Positions 1 to 9,658 of a stretch of DNA of 64,000 bases are shown piece by piece (positions within the stretch are counted from its first letter, which is position 1; the number at the start of each line of letters is the position of its first letter). Made by a program: the position numbers and the translations under genes. The notes under the pieces are model-generated. The model was not told the origin of the DNA. It saw nothing but the letters and a program-made list of their open reading frames with translations, and searched no databases. The DNA is from Mesorhizobium hawassense. GTDB taxonomy: Bacteria; Pseudomonadota; Alphaproteobacteria; Rhizobiales; Rhizobiaceae. Where the stretch lies: positions 124,001 to 188,000 of the forward strand of contig NZ_QMBP01000001.1 of assembly GCF_003289945.1 (NCBI RefSeq). Reading direction: 5' to 3'.

Positions 1-1590
1 CTCTGGACGAGCTGCTTCATGGCGCTCTTCCTGCTGGTCGCCGGCGCGCTGCTTTGGATGCATATGGCCATCCGCCAGATGGAGCGCGGAACGGTTGGCG
101 AGGCCCTCGCCAAGCTGCCGCCTTTCCCCGAAATGCAGGACATGCCCGAGCCCGTGGCAAAGGCCCGAACGGGCGGTGCCCTTACTGACTGGCGTCCGGA
201 GGACAAAACCTTCTGGGCTCAAACCGGCCGCCGCATCGCCAAGCGCAATCTGTGGCTTTCGATCCCGGCGCTGCTGCTTTCATTTGCCATCTGGCAGGTA
301 TGGTCGGTCGTCGTCGCCAAGCTCCCGCTCGTCGGCTTCACCTTCACCACGGATCAGCTCTTCTGGCTTGCCGCTCTGCCCGGACTCTCTGGGGCCACGC
401 TGCGCATCTTCTATTCCTTCATGGTGCCGATCTTCGGCGGCAGGCTCTGGACGACGCTTACGACCTGGTCGCTGATCATCCCGGCGGTCGGCATCGGCTA
501 TGCGGTGCAGAACCCCGACACGCCTTATGTCGTGCTGCTGATGCTCGCGCTGCTCTGCGGTTTCGGCGGCGGCAACTTCGCCTCTTCCATGGCCAACATC
601 TCCTTCTTCTTCCCGAAGGCGGAGAAGGGAAATGCGCTTGCGCTCAATGCCGGCCTCGGCAATCTCGGTGTCAGCGTCGTCCAGTTCGTCGTGCCGCTGG
701 CGATCACCACCGGAATATTCGGCTGGCTCGGCGGCGATCCGGCCATGGTCAAGGGAGCGACCGGCGATGCGCCGCTCTGGCTGCAGAATGCCGGCTTCGT
801 CTTCGTGCCATTCATCGTGGTCTCGGCTTTTGCCGCCTGGTTCGGCATGAACGACATCGCATCGGCCAAGGCGTCCTTCAGCGAACAGGCCGTGATCTTC
901 CAGCGCCGCCACAACTGGATCATGTGCTGGCTTTACACAGGCACATTCGGATCCTTCATCGGTTATTCGGCCGGCTTCCCGCTGCTCACGAAGATGCTGT
1001 TTCCGGACGTCAACGCGCTCCAGTATGCCTTCCTCGGCCCGCTCGTCGGCGCCCTCTCGCGCTCGGGCTCCGGCTGGCTTGCGGACAGATATGGCGGCGC
1101 GCGCGTCACCTTCTTTGCCTTCGTGCTGATGATCGCGGGCGTTGCCGGGGTTTTGTGGTTCATCGGCGTCAAGGATCAGCCGGGCGCATTCGCGGGCTTC
1201 TTCGCGGCCTTCCTGCTCTTGTTCTTCGCCACCGGCGTCGGCAACGCCTCCACCTTCCAGATGATCCCGGTGATCATGGGCAAGGAGATGGGCCGCTTGT
1301 TGCCGAAGGCCAACGCGGAAGCGCGTCGCCAGCAGGCGGAGAAGGAGTCCGCGGCCATCACCGGCTTTACCTCGGCGATCGCGGCCTTCGGCGCGTTCTT
1401 CATCCCGAAGAGCTACGGCACCTCGATCGCGCTCACGGGCTCACCGAACGCCGCGTTGTGGGCGTTCCTTCTGTTCTACGTGAGCTGCGTCGGCATCACC
1501 TGGGCTGTCTATACCCGCAAAGGCGGCCTTCTCCACGACATCGAACGCGCCAAGCGCGGCGCGCCCGTCCATCCGGCCGCAGCCGAATAA
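1..1590 (+). CDS. narK: NarK-type nitrate/nitrite transporter, C-terminal part (5' end outside window)
   Basis: Inner-membrane major facilitator protein moving nitrate in and nitrite out, supplying the nitrate reductase encoded next to it. The reading frame is open from base 1 (LWTSCF before the first Met at position 19), so the start lies left of the window. A membrane segment ending around residue 17 of the visible part is followed by a cytoplasmic stretch of about 60 residues and then a complete 12-helix NarK-like module with glycine-rich signature stretches (GFGGGNFASSMANISFFFP and GNASTFQMIPVI). That arrangement is what is known from NarK1-NarK2 fusion proteins, where two 12-helix transporters are joined; the visible part would be the second module plus the last helix of the first. 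The fusion is inferred, since the first half is not visible. narG follows after 14 bases. Confidence 0.9.
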   Translation, partial: LWTSCFMALFLLVAGALLWMHMAIRQMERGTVGEALAKLPPFPEMQDMPEPVAKARTGGALTDWRPEDKTFWAQTGRRIAKRNLWLSIPALLLSFAIWQVWSVVVAKLPLVGFTFTTDQLFWLAALPGLSGATLRIFYSFMVPIFGGRLWTTLTTWSLIIPAVGIGYAVQNPDTPYVVLLMLALLCGFGGGNFASSMANISFFFPKAEKGNALALNAGLGNLGVSVVQFVVPLAITTGIFGWLGGDPAMVKGATGDAPLWLQNAGFVFVPFIVVSAFAAWFGMNDIASAKASFSEQAVIFQRRHNWIMCWLYTGTFGSFIGYSAGFPLLTKMLFPDVNALQYAFLGPLVGALSRSGSGWLADRYGGARVTFFAFVLMIAGVAGVLWFIGVKDQPGAFAGFFAAFLLLFFATGVGNASTFQMIPVIMGKEMGRLLPKANAEARRQQAEKESAAITGFTSAIAAFGAFFIPKSYGTSIALTGSPNAALWAFLLFYVSCVGITWAVYTRKGGLLHDIERAKRGAPVHPAAAE

Positions 1591-1604
1591 CTAGGGAAAA
1601 ATCA

Positions 1605-4600
1605 ATGTCGCATTTTCTCGACCGGCTAACCTTCTTTCGCAAGACCGTCGACAGTTTCTCCGACGGCCACGGGATCGTGACCAACGAGGATCGCTCCTGG
1701 GAAGACGGCTACCGCAAGCGCTGGCAGCACGACAAGATCGTGCGCTCCACCCATGGTGTGAACTGCACCGGCTCCTGCTCGTGGAAGATCTACGTCAAGG
1801 GCGGCATCGTCACCTGGGAGACGCAGCAGACCGATTATCCGCGCACGCGGCCCGATCTGCCCAACCATGAGCCGCGCGGCTGCGCGCGCGGCGCTTCCTA
1901 CAGCTGGTATCTCTATTCCGGCGCCCGGGTAAAATACCCGATGATCCGCGGCCGGCTGTTGAAGCTGTGGCGGGCGGCCCGCGCCAAGATGACGCCCGTC
2001 GCGGCCTGGGCCTCGATCGTCGAGGACGCGGACAAGCGCCAGTCCTATATCTCGATCCGCGGCCATGGCGGCTTCGTGCGCGCCACCTGGGACGAGGTGA
2101 ACGAGCTCATCGCGGCCGCCAACGCCTATACCGCCCGCAAGCACGGTCCCGACCGCGTCATCGGCTTCTCGCCGATCCCGGCCATGTCGATGGTCTCCTA
2201 TGCCGCCGGCTCGCGTTATCTGTCGCTGCTCGGCGGCGTGTGCATGTCGTTCTACGACTGGTATTGCGACCTGCCGCCGGCATCACCGCAAACCTGGGGC
2301 GAGCAGACCGACGTTCCCGAGAGCGCCGACTGGTACAATGCCGGCTTCATCATCGTCTGGGGCTCGAACGTGCCGCAGACGCGTACCCCGGACGCGCATT
2401 TCTATACCGAGGTGCGCTACAAGGGCACCAAGAGCGCGGTCGTCTCGCCGGACTACGCCGAAGCGACGAAGTTCGCCGACATCTGGCTCAATCCGAAGCA
2501 GGGGACCGACGCCGCGCTGGCGCTCGCCATGGGCCACGTCATCCTTCGCGAATATCACCTCGACCGCAGCGTCGCCTATTTCGACGATTACGCCCGGCGC
2601 TATACCGACATGCCCTTCCTGGTGCGCCTTGCCGAGCGCGACGGCCGGCTCGTCCCGGAGCGCCTGCTGCGGGCCTCCGAGATCACCAGAGCTCTCGGCG
2701 AAAAGAACAATCCGCAATGGAAGACCGTCGCGATCGACGAGGTAACGGACGCGCTGGTCGCGCCCCTCGGATCGGCCGGCTACCGCTGGGGCGAGCAAGG
2801 AAAGTGGAACCTCGAGGAAAAGGACGGCAAGGGGCGGGACGTCCGTCTGAAGCTCTCCCTTGCCGGCGAAGGCGCCGATATTTCGGCCGTGGACTTCCCA
2901 TATTTCGGAGGTCGGGCAACGGAACACTTCGTGGCCACCGAGCATGGCGAGATCCTTACCCGCAATATCCCGGTTCGCACGATCAAGGCCGCCGATGGGC
3001 CGGTGAAGGTCGCCACCGTCTACGACCTGCTCATGGCCAATTACGGCCTCGACCGCGGCTTCGGCGGCGCCAATGTCGCGGCCTCCTACGATGACGACGT
3101 GCCGTTCACGCCGGCCTGGGCCGAGCGCGTCACCGGGGTGAAGAAGGACGCCATCATCACCGTGGCGCGCGAGTTCGCCACCAATGCCGAAAAGACCAAC
3201 GGCCGCTCGATGGTGATCCTGGGCGCCGGTCTCAATCACTGGTACCACATGGACATGAATTACCGGGGGATCATCAACCTCCTGGTGTTCTGCGGCGCAG
3301 TCGGCCAGTCGGGCGGCGGCTGGTCGCACTATGTCGGCCAGGAAAAGCTGCGCCCGCAGACGGGCTGGACGCCGCTCGCTTTCGCGCTCGACTGGGCGCG
3401 CCCGCCGCGCCACCAGAATTCGACGTCCTTCTTCTACGCGCACACGGACCAATGGCGGTACGAGACCCTGACGGCGGCGGAGATCCTGTCGCCGACCGCG
3501 CCCGAAGGGGACTGGAACCAGAGCTTCATCGACTACAACGTTCGCGCCGAGCGCATGGGCTGGCTGCCTTCCGCGCCGCAGTTGAAACAGAATCCGCTCG
3601 ACATCGCCAAGCGCGCCTCGGCGGCCGGCCTCGAGGTCAAGGACTATGTGGCGGGGGCACTGAAGTCCGGTGATCTCGACCTCGCCTGCGAGGATCCGGA
3701 CGATCCGGCCAACTGGCCGCGCAACATGTTCGTGTGGCGCTCCAATATCCTGGGATCTTCTGGCAAGGGCCACGAGTACTTTCTCAAGCACCTGCTCGGC
3801 ACCACGCACGGCGTCATGGGCAAGGATCTCGGCGCCGAAGGCAAGGTGCGCAACAAGGAGGTCGTCTGGCACGACGAGGCGCCGCGCGGAAAGCTCGATC
3901 TTCTGGTCACGCTCGACTTCCGCATGTCGACGACCTGCGTCTACTCCGACGTCGTGCTGCCGACCGCGACCTGGTATGAGAAGAACGATCTCAACACCTC
4001 CGACATGCATCCCTTCATCCACCCGCTGTCGGCGGCGGTGGATCCCGCGTGGGAGGCGCGCTCGGACTGGGATATCTACAAGGGCCTTGCCAAGGCCTTT
4101 TCCGAGGTCGCGCCCGAGGTGCTGGGGGTGGAGAAGGACGTCGTCCTCACGCCCATCCAGCACGACACACCCGGCGAGATCGCTCAGCCCTTCGACGTCG
4201 CCGACTGGAAGCGCGGCGAGATCGAACCGATCCCCGGCAAGACGATGCCGGCCGTAACGGTCGTCACGCGCGACTATCCGAACCTCTACGCCCGCTTCAC
4301 CGCGCTCGGCCCGTTGATGACCGAGGTCGGCAATGGCGGCAAGGGCATCAACTGGAAGACGGCGCATGAGGTCGAGGCGCTGGGTGCGCTCAACGGCGTC
4401 CAGCCCGCCGGCGCCGCCAAGGGCCTGCCGAAGATCGAGACGGATATCGACGCGACCGAAGTCATCCTGATGCTCGCGCCGGAAACCAACGGCGAGGTCG
4501 CGGTGAAAGCCTGGGAGGCGCTCTCCAAGGCGACGGGCCGCGAGCATGCTCATCTCGCCATCCCGAAGGAGGACGAGAAGATTCGCTTCCGCGATGTTCA

Positions 4601-5345
4601 GGCCCAGCCGCGCAAGATCATCTCCTCGCCGACCTGGTCAGGCATCGAGAGCGAGAAGGTCTGCTACAATGCCGGCTATACGAACGTCCACGAATTGATC
4701 CCATGGCGCACACTGACCGGGCGCCAGCAACTCTACCAGGACCATTTGTGGATGCGGGCCTTCGGCGAAGGCTTCGTCACCTGGAAGCCGCCGGTCGACC
4801 TGAAGACGATCGCTCCGGTCAAGGGGCTCAAGTCCAACGGCAACAAGGAAATCGTCCTCAACTTCATCACCCCTCATCAGAAATGGGGCATCCACTCCAC
4901 CTACACCGACAATCTTCTGATGTTGACGCTCAATCGCGGCGGTCCGGTCGTGTGGATTTCCGAGATCGACGCCAAGGCCGCGGACATCGTCGACAATGAC
5001 TGGGTCGAGGTTTTCAACGCCAACGGAGCGCTTACGGCCCGCGCCGTCGTCTCCCAGCGCGTCAAGCAGGGCATGATGCTGATGTATCATGCGCAGGAGA
5101 AGATCGTGAACACGCCAGGCTCCGAACTGACCGGCAACCGCGGCGGCATCCACAATTCGGTGACGCGCACCGTGCTCAAGCCGACGCACATGATCGGCGG
5201 CTACGTCCATCAAGCCTACGGCTTCAACTACTATGGAACCGTAGGCTCCAACCGCGACGAGTTCATCGTCGTCCGCAAGATGGCGGCCGTCGACTGGCTC
5301 GAGGAACCCCTGCAAGCCCAGGCTCCCAAGGAGGCCGCAGAATGA
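1605..5345 (+). CDS. narG: Respiratory nitrate reductase alpha subunit
   Basis: Catalytic Mo-bisMGD subunit of the membrane-bound nitrate reductase; reduces nitrate to nitrite on the cytoplasmic face using quinol electrons passed through NarI and NarH. 1246 residues, normal for the family. His50, Cys54, Cys58 and Cys93 fall exactly at the E. coli positions binding the FS0 [4Fe-4S] cluster, and Asp222 in YCDLPPAS matches the Mo-coordinating aspartate. The start at 1605 gives the conserved N-terminus MSHFLDRLTFF; an AGGGA ribosome site lies just upstream (about 1593-1597). The frame is open further 5', inside narK, but that part has no NarG similarity. No twin-arginine signal, as expected for cytoplasmic NarG. 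The stop overlaps narH by four bases (ATGA). Confidence 0.98.
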   Translation: MSHFLDRLTFFRKTVDSFSDGHGIVTNEDRSWEDGYRKRWQHDKIVRSTHGVNCTGSCSWKIYVKGGIVTWETQQTDYPRTRPDLPNHEPRGCARGASYSWYLYSGARVKYPMIRGRLLKLWRAARAKMTPVAAWASIVEDADKRQSYISIRGHGGFVRATWDEVNELIAAANAYTARKHGPDRVIGFSPIPAMSMVSYAAGSRYLSLLGGVCMSFYDWYCDLPPASPQTWGEQTDVPESADWYNAGFIIVWGSNVPQTRTPDAHFYTEVRYKGTKSAVVSPDYAEATKFADIWLNPKQGTDAALALAMGHVILREYHLDRSVAYFDDYARRYTDMPFLVRLAERDGRLVPERLLRASEITRALGEKNNPQWKTVAIDEVTDALVAPLGSAGYRWGEQGKWNLEEKDGKGRDVRLKLSLAGEGADISAVDFPYFGGRATEHFVATEHGEILTRNIPVRTIKAADGPVKVATVYDLLMANYGLDRGFGGANVAASYDDDVPFTPAWAERVTGVKKDAIITVAREFATNAEKTNGRSMVILGAGLNHWYHMDMNYRGIINLLVFCGAVGQSGGGWSHYVGQEKLRPQTGWTPLAFALDWARPPRHQNSTSFFYAHTDQWRYETLTAAEILSPTAPEGDWNQSFIDYNVRAERMGWLPSAPQLKQNPLDIAKRASAAGLEVKDYVAGALKSGDLDLACEDPDDPANWPRNMFVWRSNILGSSGKGHEYFLKHLLGTTHGVMGKDLGAEGKVRNKEVVWHDEAPRGKLDLLVTLDFRMSTTCVYSDVVLPTATWYEKNDLNTSDMHPFIHPLSAAVDPAWEARSDWDIYKGLAKAFSEVAPEVLGVEKDVVLTPIQHDTPGEIAQPFDVADWKRGEIEPIPGKTMPAVTVVTRDYPNLYARFTALGPLMTEVGNGGKGINWKTAHEVEALGALNGVQPAGAAKGLPKIETDIDATEVILMLAPETNGEVAVKAWEALSKATGREHAHLAIPKEDEKIRFRDVQAQPRKIISSPTWSGIESEKVCYNAGYTNVHELIPWRTLTGRQQLYQDHLWMRAFGEGFVTWKPPVDLKTIAPVKGLKSNGNKEIVLNFITPHQKWGIHSTYTDNLLMLTLNRGGPVVWISEIDAKAADIVDNDWVEVFNANGALTARAVVSQRVKQGMMLMYHAQEKIVNTPGSELTGNRGGIHNSVTRTVLKPTHMIGGYVHQAYGFNYYGTVGSNRDEFIVVRKMAAVDWLEEPLQAQAPKEAAE

Positions 5346-6868
5346 AGATCCGCGCTCAGATCGCGATGGTGCTGAACCTCGACAAATGCATCGGGTGCCA
5401 CACCTGCTCGGTCACCTGCAAGAACGTCTGGACCAACCGGGAGGGCGTCGAATACGCATGGTTCAACAATGTCGAGACCAAGCCGGGCATCGGTTATCCC
5501 AAGGAGTGGGAGAACCAGCAGAAATGGAACGGCGGCTGGCATCGCAAGAAGAATGGCAAGATCGAGCCGAAGATGGGCGCCAAGTGGCGCATCCTCGCCA
5601 ACATCTTCGCGAACCCTGATCTGCCGGAGATCGACGACTATTACGAGCCGTTCACCTTCGACTATCAGCATCTGCACACGGCGAAGGAATCGAAGGCTTT
5701 CCCCACCGCCCGCCCGCGCTCGGCCATCACCGGCGAGCGGATGGAGAAGATCGAATGGGGACCGAACTGGGAGGAGATCCTCGGCGGCGAGTTCGAGAAG
5801 CGGTCGAAGGACGTGAATTTCGAGGGCGTCCAGAAGGACATCTACGGCCAGTTCGAAAACACCTTCATGATGTATCTGCCGCGACTGTGCGAGCATTGCC
5901 TCAACCCGGCCTGCGCGGCGGTGTGCCCGTCGGGCGCGATCTACAAGCGCGAGGAGGACGGCATCGTCCTGATCGATCAGGACAAGTGCCGTGGCTGGCG
6001 CATGTGCGTCTCCGGTTGCCCCTACAAGAAGATCTACTACAACTGGTCGTCGGGCAAATCGGAGAAGTGCATCTTCTGCTTTCCGCGCATCGAGGCGGGG
6101 CAGCCGACGGTTTGCTCCGAAACCTGCGTCGGGCGCATCCGCTATCTCGGCGTGATCCTCTACGACGCCGACCGTATCGAGGCGGCCGCAAGCACGCCGC
6201 AGGAGAAGGACCTCTACCAGGCGCAGCTCGACGTCTTCCTCGATCCGAACGATCCGGCCGTCATCGCCCAGGCGCGTGCTGACGGGATTCCCGACAACTG
6301 GCTGGAGGCGGCCAACGTGTCGCCGATCTGGAAGATGGCGATGGAGTGGAAGATCGCCTTTCCGCTTCACCCGGAATACCGCACGCTGCCGATGGTCTGG
6401 TACGTGCCGCCGCTCTCGCCCATCCAGTCGGCGGCGGCCGCCGGCAAGATGGGCCTGGACGGCGACATGCCCGACGTACGCAGCCTGCGCATTCCGCTCC
6501 AATATCTCGCCAATCTGCTGACGGCGGGCAATGAGGAGCCTGTCGCTCTCGCGCTCGAGCGCATGCTGGCGATGCGAAGCTACATGCGGGCAAAGACGAT
6601 CGACGGCCGCCTCGACGAGTCGATCGCGGCGCGCGTCGGCCTGACGGGCTCGGCTATCGACGAAATGTACAAGGTGATGGCGATCGCCAATTACGAGGAT
6701 CGTTTCGTCATCCCGACATCGCACCGCGAATGGAGCGAGGACGCCCAGGACCTGCGCGGCTCCTGCGGCTTCTCCTTCGGCAACGGTTGCTCGGGCGGCT
6801 CCACCGAGACCAACCTCTTCGGCACCAAGCAGACCAAGCGGCCGACAAACCCGATGGAGATCGCGTGA
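5342..6868 (+). CDS. narH: Respiratory nitrate reductase beta subunit
   Basis: Iron-sulfur electron-transfer subunit carrying electrons from the NarI hemes to NarG. 508 residues. Four cysteine groups are visible: CIGCHTCSVTC near the N-terminus, CEHCLNPACAAVCP and CRGWRMCVSGCP near the middle, and CIFCFPR...CSETC after that. In the third group a Trp replaces one Cys, the known mark of the NarH [3Fe-4S] cluster, so the expected set is three [4Fe-4S] and one [3Fe-4S]. Start and stop overlap narG and narJ, indicating translational coupling within the nar operon. Nothing looks broken. Confidence 0.98.
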   Translation: MKIRAQIAMVLNLDKCIGCHTCSVTCKNVWTNREGVEYAWFNNVETKPGIGYPKEWENQQKWNGGWHRKKNGKIEPKMGAKWRILANIFANPDLPEIDDYYEPFTFDYQHLHTAKESKAFPTARPRSAITGERMEKIEWGPNWEEILGGEFEKRSKDVNFEGVQKDIYGQFENTFMMYLPRLCEHCLNPACAAVCPSGAIYKREEDGIVLIDQDKCRGWRMCVSGCPYKKIYYNWSSGKSEKCIFCFPRIEAGQPTVCSETCVGRIRYLGVILYDADRIEAAASTPQEKDLYQAQLDVFLDPNDPAVIAQARADGIPDNWLEAANVSPIWKMAMEWKIAFPLHPEYRTLPMVWYVPPLSPIQSAAAAGKMGLDGDMPDVRSLRIPLQYLANLLTAGNEEPVALALERMLAMRSYMRAKTIDGRLDESIAARVGLTGSAIDEMYKVMAIANYEDRFVIPTSHREWSEDAQDLRGSCGFSFGNGCSGGSTETNLFGTKQTKRPTNPMEIA

Positions 6869-7560
6869 TGCTCTCGAACAGGACCTTCAAGGCGCTCTCG
6901 GCGCTGCTTTCCTATCCGACCGAGGAACTTTCCGCGGCGATCCCGGAAATCACCACAGCGATCGCGGACGAGGGACTGATATCGGACGAAGCAGACAAGC
7001 GGCTGCAGCCCTTGCTTGCCGATCTGGCCACCCTGGATCTCTACGATCTCCAGGAGCGCTACGTCGAGTTGTTCGACAAGACCCGCCGCCACTCGCTGCA
7101 TCTTTTCGAGCACATCCACGGCGAGAGCCGCGATCGCGGCCAGGCGATGGTTGACCTGGTCGAACATTACCGCCGTGGCGGGCTTGACGTCGCGGCTAAC
7201 GAATTACCCGACTTCATCCCGCTTTTCCTCGAGTTTCTCTCTGTTCGTCCCTTTGAGGAGGCGCGCGGCCTGCTCGCTGAAACCGCCCACATCTTCTCGT
7301 TGCTCGAAGAGCGGCTCGCCAAGCGCAACGCGGGCTATGCCGCCGTGTTCACGGCCATAAGATCGATCGTCAGCGAGCCTGCCGTGGTCGTGGATACTGC
7401 CGAAATCGACGAGCCCGACGACCTTGCGGCCATCGACGCTGCCTGGGAAGAGACCGCCGTCGCATTCGGCCCCGGGAATGCGACCGACAGTTGTACCGTC
7501 GACCGGCTGAGAATCCAGATGCGCGCCGCCAATCGCGATGCGCGCAACAATGCGGCCTGA
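6868..7560 (+). CDS. narJ: Nitrate reductase molybdenum cofactor assembly chaperone
   Basis: Dedicated chaperone (TorD/NarJ family) that binds apo-NarG and allows molybdenum cofactor and FS0 cluster insertion before the enzyme docks on NarI; not part of the final enzyme. 230 residues, all-helical in appearance, with the typical NarJ start MLSNRTFKALSALLSYPT and the signature region LYDLQERYVELFDKTRRHSL...HGESRDRGQAM. The start at 6868 overlaps the narH stop by one base (TGATG), preferred to an upstream in-frame Met at 6730 that lies inside narH. Its own stop overlaps a possible ATG upstream of narI. Confidence 0.95.
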   Translation: MLSNRTFKALSALLSYPTEELSAAIPEITTAIADEGLISDEADKRLQPLLADLATLDLYDLQERYVELFDKTRRHSLHLFEHIHGESRDRGQAMVDLVEHYRRGGLDVAANELPDFIPLFLEFLSVRPFEEARGLLAETAHIFSLLEERLAKRNAGYAAVFTAIRSIVSEPAVVVDTAEIDEPDDLAAIDAAWEETAVAFGPGNATDSCTVDRLRIQMRAANRDARNNAA

Positions 7561-7571
7561 TGGAGGAAGCC

Positions 7572-8348
7572 ATGTCCGACACGATCAACGCCGCGCTCTT
7601 TGGCTGGTATCCCTATTTCTGCCTGACCATCTTCCTGCTCGGCAGCCTGATCCGCTTCGATCGCGAGCAGTACACCTGGAAGACGGGTTCCTCCCAGCTG
7701 CTGCGTCGGCGCCAGCTGCGCTGGGGCTCCAATCTGTTCCATGTGGGCATCCTGGTGATCTTCGCCGGTCACTTCGTCGGCATGCTGACGCCGATCTGGG
7801 TCTTCGATGCGCTCGGCGTTTCCCACAGCTTCAAGCAGGGCCTTGCCATCACCGCCGGCGGCATCGCCGGTGTCGCCTGCTTCATCGGCATCGCGCTTCT
7901 AGCCCATCGCCGGCTGTTCGATCCGCGCATCCGCAACACGTCGGCGCCAGGCGACATCGCGATCCTGCTGCTGCTCTGGCTGCAGCTCACGCTCGGCCTC
8001 TCCACCATCTTCGTCTCGCTCGGTCACATGGACGGCCATGAGATGGTGAAGTTCATGAACTGGGCGCAGGGTATCCTTACCTTGCAACCGGCGGCCGCGG
8101 CCTACGTCGCCGACGTCAACCCGATCTTCAAGGCGCATCTCCTGCTCGGCATGACGATCTTCCTGGTCTTCCCGTTCACCAGGCTGGTTCATGTCTGGAG
8201 CGCGCCGGTCTGGTATCTCGGCCGTCCCGGTTATCAGGTCGTGCGCACGCGCTTCGCGGCCCGCCGGTCACCTGCGCCAGTGCCTGTGCGGTCGTCAGAG
8301 CCGGTGCGGCGCCCCGCCGCCGCTCCTTCCCACCAGCCCGCGGAGTAG
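7572..8348 (+). CDS. narI: Respiratory nitrate reductase gamma subunit (cytochrome b)
   Basis: Membrane di-heme cytochrome b that oxidises quinol and anchors NarGH to the inner membrane. About 258 residues with five hydrophobic segments and histidines suitable for heme ligation in the second helix (NLFHVGILVIFAGHFVGM) and near the last helix (KAHLLLGMTIFLVFPFTRLVHVWS). The ATG at 7572 has a GGAGGA ribosome site at 7562-7567; an in-frame ATG at 7560 directly overlaps the narJ stop and is the alternative. The last ~30 residues are a Pro/Ala/Arg-rich cytoplasmic tail (APVPVRSSEPVRRPAAAPS), longer than in E. coli. The ppiC gene starts three bases after the stop. Confidence 0.95.
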   Translation: MSDTINAALFGWYPYFCLTIFLLGSLIRFDREQYTWKTGSSQLLRRRQLRWGSNLFHVGILVIFAGHFVGMLTPIWVFDALGVSHSFKQGLAITAGGIAGVACFIGIALLAHRRLFDPRIRNTSAPGDIAILLLLWLQLTLGLSTIFVSLGHMDGHEMVKFMNWAQGILTLQPAAAAYVADVNPIFKAHLLLGMTIFLVFPFTRLVHVWSAPVWYLGRPGYQVVRTRFAARRSPAPVPVRSSEPVRRPAAAPSHQPAE

Positions 8349-8351
8349 ACC

Positions 8352-9251
8352 ATGACCGCGCTCGTCATCGATCATTCGGCCGGCCGCAAATCGTCCGAAC
8401 ATCCGCACGAACACCGACCCGCAACTCCCGACACGGCACCCTCTCGTGAACTTGTGGCGATGCCGCCGGTGACCGTCAACGGCGTGGCGATATCGCGCAA
8501 GGCGATCGCCGCCGAGGTGCAAAACTTTCCCGCCCGCAATCCCGGCGAGGGATGGCGTGCCGCAACCCGTGCGCTCGTCGTCCGCGAACTGCTCCTGCAG
8601 GAGGCCCGGCGTCTCGATATCGCCGCCGACCAGCGGACGGACCAGGATGGGCGCAGGGAGACCATCGAAGACGCGCTGGTGCGCGGCCTGATCGAGCGCG
8701 AGGTCCGTGTTCCCGAGGCAGACGAGGAGACGCTGCGGCGCTTCTACGAAAATAATCTTCGCCGTTTCATGACGCCGCCTCTCTATGAAGCCGATCATAT
8801 TCTCATAGCGGCTCGTCACGATGATCGTGAAGCATTCGCCGCCGCGCGTGAAAGGGTGTCGTCGCTGAGATCTACTCTGGCAACTGCTCCAGAGCGTTTC
8901 GCGGCATTGGCGCGAGATTGCTCGGATTGCCCGTCGGGAACCTTGGGTGGCAGCCTCGGTCAGATCGGGCCTGGCGACACCACCCCGGAATTCGAGGCCG
9001 CTCTCATCGATCTCGTCCCAGGCGATATCTCGCAGCCGGTGGAGACGCGCTACGGCGTCCACCTCATTCGCCTGACGCGGCGCATCGATGGCCGCCAGCT
9101 TCCGTTCGAGGCCGTGCGGGAACGCATCGCGTCCTACCTGGCCGAGCACGTCAGCCGGCAGGCGACGGCGCAATACGTCTCCCTGCTTGTCGGCCGGGCG
9201 GACATCGTCGGGATTGCCATCGACGGCGCATCCTCGCCGCTGGTGCAGTGA
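8352..9251 (+). CDS. Parvulin-type peptidyl-prolyl cis-trans isomerase
   Basis: Rotamase of the PpiC/parvulin family, 299 residues. After about 45 low-complexity residues the segment VTVNGVAISRKAIAAEVQ...LVVRELLLQEARRL resembles the SurA-like N-terminal chaperone part; the parvulin core runs from about residue 140 to 240 (EADHILIAARHDD, CPSGTLGGSLGQIGPGDTTPEFE, ETRYGVHLIRLTRR). No signal peptide is visible, so it is probably cytoplasmic. Location three bases behind narI puts it in the nar operon, where NifM/PpiC-like isomerases are also found in other nitrate-reducing proteobacteria; a role in maturing the reductase is inferred. Confidence 0.9.
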   Translation: MTALVIDHSAGRKSSEHPHEHRPATPDTAPSRELVAMPPVTVNGVAISRKAIAAEVQNFPARNPGEGWRAATRALVVRELLLQEARRLDIAADQRTDQDGRRETIEDALVRGLIEREVRVPEADEETLRRFYENNLRRFMTPPLYEADHILIAARHDDREAFAAARERVSSLRSTLATAPERFAALARDCSDCPSGTLGGSLGQIGPGDTTPEFEAALIDLVPGDISQPVETRYGVHLIRLTRRIDGRQLPFEAVRERIASYLAEHVSRQATAQYVSLLVGRADIVGIAIDGASSPLVQ

Positions 9252-9261
9252 GGGGGATGCA

Positions 9262-9547
9262 ATGCTCGGAGATATCATCGCCTCGCTGGAAGACCCGAAA
9301 GCGGCCATGGCAATCGTCGCCGCGTTCGAGGAACCGGCCTTGGCCGCGCGGTTGACCGCCGTCGCGGATACATCCGGTCGTTCGCCGGCCGATATCGTCG
9401 GCTCTGCCGTTTCGTAATTTCGTGGACACCGCATCCGACGATCTTTGGACGCAACTCATCGGTATCATGAACCGCGCGCAGGATCCCGGTCTCGCGGCCA
9501 TGCGCGCAATTCTCGACAAGGCGCTGCCTAGAACAGGCAAGACCTGA
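9262..9547 (+). pseudogene. Short hypothetical gene with a single-base frameshift
   Basis: A 51-codon frame starts at 9262 (MLGDIIASLEDP...) and stops at 9415-9417. The next frame, open from about 9401 to 9547, reads FVDTASDDLWTQLIGIMNRA... and ends in PRTGKT. Removing one T from the run at 9410-9412 fuses them into one smooth protein of about 94 residues (junction SAVRNFVDTASDDL). The protein looks helical and soluble; I do not recognise it. It lies 10 bases after the isomerase gene and probably belongs to the nar operon. It may be a real frameshift, a sequencing error, or, if the second half starts at the GTG at 9422, two small proteins. Confidence 0.55.
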
Positions 9548-9658
9548 TGAAGCCTCTCGTCCGACGTCGGAGCTGTTCCCGCCCGAGCGCGCGAACGGTG
9601 CCAATCGAAATAGCGGGACATGCGGGCCGGCAAAATTTCAATCTGAAGGAGGTTCCCG

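Noticed and set aside
252..1604. N-terminal extension of the narG reading frame into narK
   Set aside because: Out of frame with narK, Arg/His-rich, no NarG similarity; the conserved NarG N-terminus starts at 1605 with matching FS0 ligand positions.
2283..4553. 756-codon minus-strand frame opposite narG
   Set aside because: Composition follows the GC-rich third positions of narG on the other strand; no domain seen.
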